DNA of 8,771 nt. Source: Chloroflexota bacterium. GTDB taxonomy: Bacteria > Chloroflexota > Dormibacteria > Dormibacterales > Dormibacteraceae. The stretch lies in the NCBI GenBank assembly GCA_005880175.1, contig VBJR01000103.1:1-8771 (forward strand), read 5' to 3'. Both the position numbers and the translations under genes were made by a program. Each line of letters begins with the position of its first letter. Position 1 is the first letter of the stretch. Positions 5,472-8,771 of this stretch are shown in pieces. The notes below the pieces were generated by a model. It was not told the origin of the DNA. It worked only from the letters and a program-made list of their open reading frames with translations, and ran no database searches.

Positions 5472-6518
5472 ATGAGTCCGGTGGTCGTGCGGGAGGAGCC
5501 GCTGCGCCGCTTCGTCGACGAGGTGTGCGCGGCGATGGGGGCACCGGCCGACGTCGCCGCCGAGGTGGCGGCGCACCTGGTGCGGGCCAGCCTGTCCGGC
5601 CACGACGGCCAGGGCGTGGCGCGGCTGCCCGGGTACGCGGCGGAAGCCGACGCCGGCGCGCTCGTGCCCGGTGCCGTCCCCCGCGTGGTCCGCGAGACGG
5701 CCGTGGTCGCCCTGTTCGACGCGGGCCACGGCTTCGGCGCCTACTCGACGGCGGTCGCGCTGGCCTGGTGCGTGGAGCGGGCACGGGTGAGCGGCCTGGC
5801 CGCGGCCGCCGTGGGCCGCTCGGCGGACATCGGCCGGGTCGGCGACTACGGGGAGCGCGCGGCGGAGGCCGGCGTGCTGGCGGTGGTGACCGCGGGCACG
5901 GCCGGGCGGGGCGCGGGCGCGACGATGCTGCAGGGCGGTCGGGACCGCTTCCTCGGCGGCAACCCGTGGTGCTTCGCGGTGCCGGGCGGCGAGCGCTCGC
6001 TGGTCGCCGGCGGCGCCACCTCGACGGTCGCCGAGGCGGACGTGCGGCTGGCCAGGGCCAGGGCCGAGCAGCTGCCGCCCGACTGCGTGCTGGATCGCTA
6101 CGGCCGGCCCTCGACCGATCCGGACGACCTCTTCGCGGGCGGCGGGCTGGCGCCGCTGGGCGGCGCGGTGGCCGGCCAGGTGGGCACGGGCCTGGCCCTC
6201 GCGTCGGCGCTGTTCGGGGCCCTGGCGACGAGCCGAGAGGACGCGGGCGACGCCGCGGGCGGCGTGTTCGTCCAGGTCGTGGACCCGGCCGCGTTCGGCG
6301 AGGGCGCGGGCTACCGCGAGGTGGTCGATCGGACGCTCGCCGCCGCCGCCGGCACGCGGCCGGGCGCGGGCCGGACCGAGGTGCTGCTGCCCGGCGAGCT
6401 GGAGCGACGCTCGCGGGTGGAGCGGCGCCGGACGGGCGTCCTGCTGCCGGACGCCACGTGGACGGACCTCTCGGCGCTGGCCGACCGGTTCGGCGTGCCA
6501 CCGCCCGAACGGGGCTGA
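5472..6518 (+). CDS. Ldh_2 (malate/L-lactate/ureidoglycolate dehydrogenase) family protein with degenerate active site
   Basis: The protein has 348 residues, the usual family length, and the fold can be followed from end to end: an N-terminal helical part (to RLPGY, 51-55), the GNP-type nucleotide region NPWCFAVPGG (164-173), LPPDCVLDRYGRPSTDP in the middle, and a C-terminal helix ending LADRFGVP. However, the catalytic signatures are changed. DSHG is DGQG (45-48, so the His is Gln47). The NSxHxG His is Asp119 in RSADIG. The DMATS aspartate-methionine pair is Gly-Gly in GGATS (180-184). The EGK lysine is Asp190 in EAD. The HKGYG/PKGYG lysine is absent where GGAVAGQVGTGLAL occurs. A normal NAD(P)-dependent 2-hydroxyacid dehydrogenase activity is unlikely. 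It may be a pseudoenzyme or have acquired another reaction. The reading frame is intact and coding-like, so it is not a decayed gene. It follows UdgX by 12 nt. Confidence 0.85.
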   Translation: MSPVVVREEPLRRFVDEVCAAMGAPADVAAEVAAHLVRASLSGHDGQGVARLPGYAAEADAGALVPGAVPRVVRETAVVALFDAGHGFGAYSTAVALAWCVERARVSGLAAAAVGRSADIGRVGDYGERAAEAGVLAVVTAGTAGRGAGATMLQGGRDRFLGGNPWCFAVPGGERSLVAGGATSTVAEADVRLARARAEQLPPDCVLDRYGRPSTDPDDLFAGGGLAPLGGAVAGQVGTGLALASALFGALATSREDAGDAAGGVFVQVVDPAAFGEGAGYREVVDRTLAAAAGTRPGAGRTEVLLPGELERRSRVERRRTGVLLPDATWTDLSALADRFGVPPPERG

Positions 6519-6544
6519 CCGGGTCTCACGCAACCCGTCCGGAC

Positions 6545-6564
6545 CTGTCAAATCCGGCGGACAG
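6545..6564. repeat. Short inverted repeat CTGTC-N10-GACAG
   Basis: A 5-bp inverted repeat just upstream of the candidate -35 of the reductase gene. Its position would suit a repressor or activator site, but the arms are short enough to arise by chance. Confidence 0.2.
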
Positions 6565-6568
6565 CGGC

Positions 6569-6597
6569 TGGACCGGCGTCGCGCAGCCTGCTATAGC
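6569..6597 (+). promoter_or_regulatory. Candidate promoter for the ketopantoate-reductase-family gene
   Basis: TGGACC (6569-6574), a 17-bp spacer and TATAGC (6592-6597) are followed 7 nt later by the GTG start at 6605, so the transcript would be leaderless. The 86-bp gap after the Ldh_2-family gene supports a separate promoter. No Shine-Dalgarno site is present. Confidence 0.5.
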
Positions 6598-6604
6598 TGA
6601 CGGT

Positions 6605-7681
6605 GTGATTGCGATCGCTGGCACCGGAGCCGTCGGCGGGACGACGGGCGCGTACCTACGGCGGGCCGGCCACGACGTGCTGCTCGTGGACGCCTGGCAC
6701 CAGAACGTCGAAGCCATCCGCCGCGACGGCCTCGCGCTCAAGGGGCCGCACGACGAGTTCCGCGTCAACGCTCGCGCACTGCACCTGGACGAGCTGTCCG
6801 GGCTGGCCGAGCCGCTCGACGTCGTCCTCCTCGCCGTCAAGTCCTACGACACCGAGTGGATGGCCAGGGCCCTGCTCCCGTACCTGGCGACGGACGGCTG
6901 CGTCGTCTCGCTCCAGAACGGCCTGAACGAGGACCGGATCGCCGGGGTCGTCGGCGTGGAGCGCACGGTCGGCTGCGTCGTGCACTTCTCGGTCGGCATG
7001 TTCGAGCCGGGCGTCGCGACTCGCTACACCCGCGCCGACTGGCAGACGTTCTCCCTGGGCGAGCTGGACGGCCGCCGGACGCCGCGCGTCGATCGCATCG
7101 CGGAGCTGCTGGGGGACGTAGGCCCGGTCGAGGTGACCAGGGACATCTGGGGCGTGCTCTGGATGAAGCTGTGCATCAACGCGATGAACAACGGGCTGAC
7201 CGGCCTCACCGGACTGACCTCGCCCGGGCTGTGGGTCGATCCGCGCGGGTTCGGGGCGATGGTGCGCATCGGCGGCGAGGTCGTCGCCGTCTCCGAGGCG
7301 CTGGGCCGGCAGATGGAGCCCATCGAGCCCACCGGGGCCCCGAAGCCGCTCCCGCCAGAGGCTCTGCGCCGCGCCGCGGCCGGCGACGAGGCGGCGCTGG
7401 AGGACGTGCGGGCCGTGTTCGTGGGCACCGCCGAGGCGCGCCGGCGGGGCGGCCGCGAGAACCTCTCCTCGCTGCTCCAGGACGTGATGAAGCGGCGCCG
7501 GACCGAGATCGAGTACCTGAACGGCGAGATCGTGCGCCGGGGCTCGGAGCTCGGCATCCCGACCCCGGCCAACGCCCTGGTGGTGGACCTCGTGCAGCGC
7601 CTGGAGCGCGGCGAGCTGGCGCGGGACCCGTCCAACCTGGACGAGTTCGCCGCGACCGCGGACGGCCACCGGATGCGCTGA
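6605..7681 (+). CDS. Ketopantoate reductase (ApbA/PanE) family protein
   Basis: The protein has 358 residues from GTG 6605, longer than classical PanE (about 300) but usual for actinobacterial family members. The N-terminal Rossmann motif is IAGTGAVGG (G6, G8, G11) followed by AYLRRAGHDVLLVD. LLAVKSYDT and SLQNGLNED complete the nucleotide domain. The catalytic lysine is K188 in WMKLCINAMNN, with N192. The C-terminal domain has S288-S289-LLQD and the substrate-binding RTEIEYLNG (E301), then GIPTPANALVVDLV. It would reduce a 2-keto acid with NADPH; conversion of ketopantoate to pantoate in coenzyme A synthesis is possible but unproven, because the family has many paralogues. GTG 6605 is preferred since the Rossmann strand starts immediately after it. 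The preceding open frame, which extends far upstream, is only the shadow of other genes. A GLT-GLT-GLT run follows the catalytic segment. Confidence 0.9.
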   Translation: MIAIAGTGAVGGTTGAYLRRAGHDVLLVDAWHQNVEAIRRDGLALKGPHDEFRVNARALHLDELSGLAEPLDVVLLAVKSYDTEWMARALLPYLATDGCVVSLQNGLNEDRIAGVVGVERTVGCVVHFSVGMFEPGVATRYTRADWQTFSLGELDGRRTPRVDRIAELLGDVGPVEVTRDIWGVLWMKLCINAMNNGLTGLTGLTSPGLWVDPRGFGAMVRIGGEVVAVSEALGRQMEPIEPTGAPKPLPPEALRRAAAGDEAALEDVRAVFVGTAEARRRGGRENLSSLLQDVMKRRRTEIEYLNGEIVRRGSELGIPTPANALVVDLVQRLERGELARDPSNLDEFAATADGHRMR

Positions 7682-7707
7682 CCCTCCCGATCCGGCCCGG
7701 GGCGGAG

Positions 7708-7713
7708 TAGCCT
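7708..7713 (+). promoter_or_regulatory. Candidate -10 (TAGCCT) and start region of the class V enzyme gene
   Basis: TAGCCT lies 10 nt before the TTG at 7724. A Shine-Dalgarno-like GAAGG (7715-7719) lies 4 nt before the TTG, so this gene may have a very short leader rather than none. Confidence 0.35.
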
Positions 7714-7723
7714 CGAAGGTGGA

Positions 7724-8771
7724 TTGGGAACCGCGGAGCTCATCGAGCGGATCCGCGCCGGCGTGATCGGCGACGACCAGGTGATGCTGACGCCGTACGG
7801 TCCACGCCGGATCACGTATGCCGACTACACCGCGTCGGGCCGGGCCGTGGACTTCGTGGAGGACTTCATCCGCCACGAGGTGCTCCCCCGCTACGCCAAC
7901 ACGCACACGGAGAGCTCGGGCACCGGCCTCCAGACCACGCGGCTGCGAGAGGACGCCAGGCGCATCGTGCGCGACGCCCTGGGCGGCGACGAGGACGTGC
8001 TGGTCCTGTTCTGCGGCTCGGGCTCGACGGGCGCGATCGACAAGCTGATCGGCATCCTCGGCCTCCGCCTCCCCGCCGACCTGGACGCGCGCTACCGGCT
8101 GGCCGAGCGCATCCCGGCGGCGGAGCGGCCGGTCGTGTTCATCGGCCCGTTCGAGCACCACTCGAACGAGCTGCCGTGGCGCGAGTCGATCGCCGACGTC
8201 GTGGTCATCCACGAGGACGCGGACGGGCACGTGGACCTCGGCCACCTGGAGGCCGAGCTGCGGCGCCACGCGGACCGCCCGCTCAAGATCGGGTCGTTCT
8301 CGGCCGCCTCCAATGTCACCGGGATCGTCACCGACGCCGGCGCCGTCGCAACCCTGCTCCACCAGCACGGCGCGCTCTCCTTCTGGGACTGCGCCGCGGC
8401 GGGGCCCTACGTCGAGATCGACATGTGCCCGGCCGATCCGCTGGCGCGCAAGGACGCGGTGTTCCTGTCGCCGCACAAGTTCATCGGCGGCCCGGGCACG
8501 CCGGGCGTCCTGGCGGTCCGGCGCGAGCTGGTGCGCAACCGGGTGCCGACCGTCCCCGGCGGCGGCACGGTCGCGTACGTGAACCCGACAGAGCACCGCT
8601 ACCTGGACGACCCGGTCCACCGGGAGGAGGGCGGCACCCCGGCGATCGTGGAGTCCATCCGCTGCGGCCTGGTCTTCCAGCTCAAGGAGGCGGTGGGCAC
8701 GGACGAGATCCGGCGCCGCGAGGAGGCGTTCATCGGCCGCGCGATCGCGTCGTGGAGCGAGAACCCGAACC
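7724..8771 (+). CDS. Class V PLP-dependent aminotransferase / cysteine-desulfurase-like protein, 3' end outside the window
   Basis: About 349 codons are visible, and the frame is still open at the window edge. From the TTG at 7724, the N-terminus (GTAELIERIRAGVIGDD) leads into ITYADYTASGR and YANTHTESSGTGLQTTR, segments typical of this family. GSGSTGAIDKL is the PLP-phosphate loop. FEHHSNELPWRE carries the ring-stacking His region. D222 in FWDCAAAGP should contact the pyridine nitrogen, and K252 in SPHKFIGGPGTPG is the Schiff-base lysine. All core PLP residues are present, so the enzyme should be active, but whether it is a desulfurase, transaminase or lyase cannot be told here. TTG is chosen because protein similarity to the family begins before the first ATG (7784), and GAAGG lies 4 nt upstream. 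The gene follows the reductase gene by 42 nt, and no terminator is seen between them. Confidence 0.9.
   Translation, partial: MGTAELIERIRAGVIGDDQVMLTPYGPRRITYADYTASGRAVDFVEDFIRHEVLPRYANTHTESSGTGLQTTRLREDARRIVRDALGGDEDVLVLFCGSGSTGAIDKLIGILGLRLPADLDARYRLAERIPAAERPVVFIGPFEHHSNELPWRESIADVVVIHEDADGHVDLGHLEAELRRHADRPLKIGSFSAASNVTGIVTDAGAVATLLHQHGALSFWDCAAAGPYVEIDMCPADPLARKDAVFLSPHKFIGGPGTPGVLAVRRELVRNRVPTVPGGGTVAYVNPTEHRYLDDPVHREEGGTPAIVESIRCGLVFQLKEAVGTDEIRRREEAFIGRAIASWSENPN

Noticed and set aside
4779..6551. Minus-strand open frame of 590 codons opposite UdgX and the Ldh_2-family gene
   Set aside because: Composition is that of an antisense shadow (His, Arg, Gly, Ala rich, no domain motif), and both genes on the other strand are recognisable.
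3614..6604. Very long plus-strand open frame running into the ketopantoate-reductase gene
   Set aside because: It crosses the stress protein, the BON gene, UdgX and the Ldh_2-family gene in the wrong phase and has shadow-like Arg/Gly/Ala composition; only the part from 6605 has family motifs.
6656..8620. Minus-strand open frame of 654 codons opposite the reductase and class V genes
   Set aside because: Same shadow signature; no recognisable motif, and the plus-strand genes carry full active-site motifs.
1..8771. CRISPR array, tRNA, rRNA, transposon ends or phage genes
   Set aside because: No regularly spaced direct repeats, no tRNA-like cloverleaf, no transposase or integrase motifs and no terminal inverted repeats were seen by eye.

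Overview
The window is very GC-rich DNA, about 70% or more by eye. Its coding style (Ala, Gly, Arg and Asp rich proteins, G/C third positions, GTG and TTG starts, few Shine-Dalgarno sites) points to a high-GC actinobacterial lineage. The gene families suggest Thermoleophilia or a related group, but that is an inference from style and not a taxonomic proof. I see no insertion sequence, integrase, CRISPR array, tRNA or rRNA. It reads as chromosomal housekeeping and stress DNA with several unusual proteins.

Layout. (1) 2-1375 (+): the 3' part of a PAS-GAF-HisKA-HATPase sensor kinase whose dimerisation region looks internally shortened. (2) 1387-2502 (+): a riboflavin-type reductase/deaminase fusion with the domains in reverse order (reductase first). 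(3) 2605-3564 (-): an aldose 1-epimerase family protein, convergent with the fusion gene. (4) 3630-4166 (+), a glycine-zipper general-stress protein, and 4163-4573 (-), a membrane-anchored BON protein. These two converge so tightly that their stop codons share one CTAG. (5) 4574-4805: a structured intergenic region. It carries a strong minus-strand promoter, three inverted repeats, a candidate terminator/antiterminator pair and a 36-codon leader ORF. (6) 4806-5459 (+): a UdgX-type uracil-DNA glycosylase with the KRR-x-H motif. (7) 5472-6518 (+): an Ldh_2 (malate/lactate/ureidoglycolate dehydrogenase) family protein that lacks nearly all of the family's active-site residues. (8) 6605-7681 (+): a ketopantoate-reductase family protein. 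(9) 7724-8771 (+, cut by the window end): a class V PLP enzyme with a TTG start.

Expression pattern. Most starts here lack a usable Shine-Dalgarno site. Instead a TANNNT hexamer (-10-like) lies 6-10 nt before the start codon, which suggests widespread leaderless transcription. In two places the TAG stop of one gene forms the first three bases of the next gene's -10 element, so tightly spaced neighbours may still have their own promoters.

The most interesting items are the minus-strand structured RNA or attenuator candidate at about 4618-4769, the active-site-poor Ldh_2 protein directly downstream of UdgX, the kinase with the shortened DHp region, and the reversed RibD-like fusion. The genes do not form one obvious pathway.
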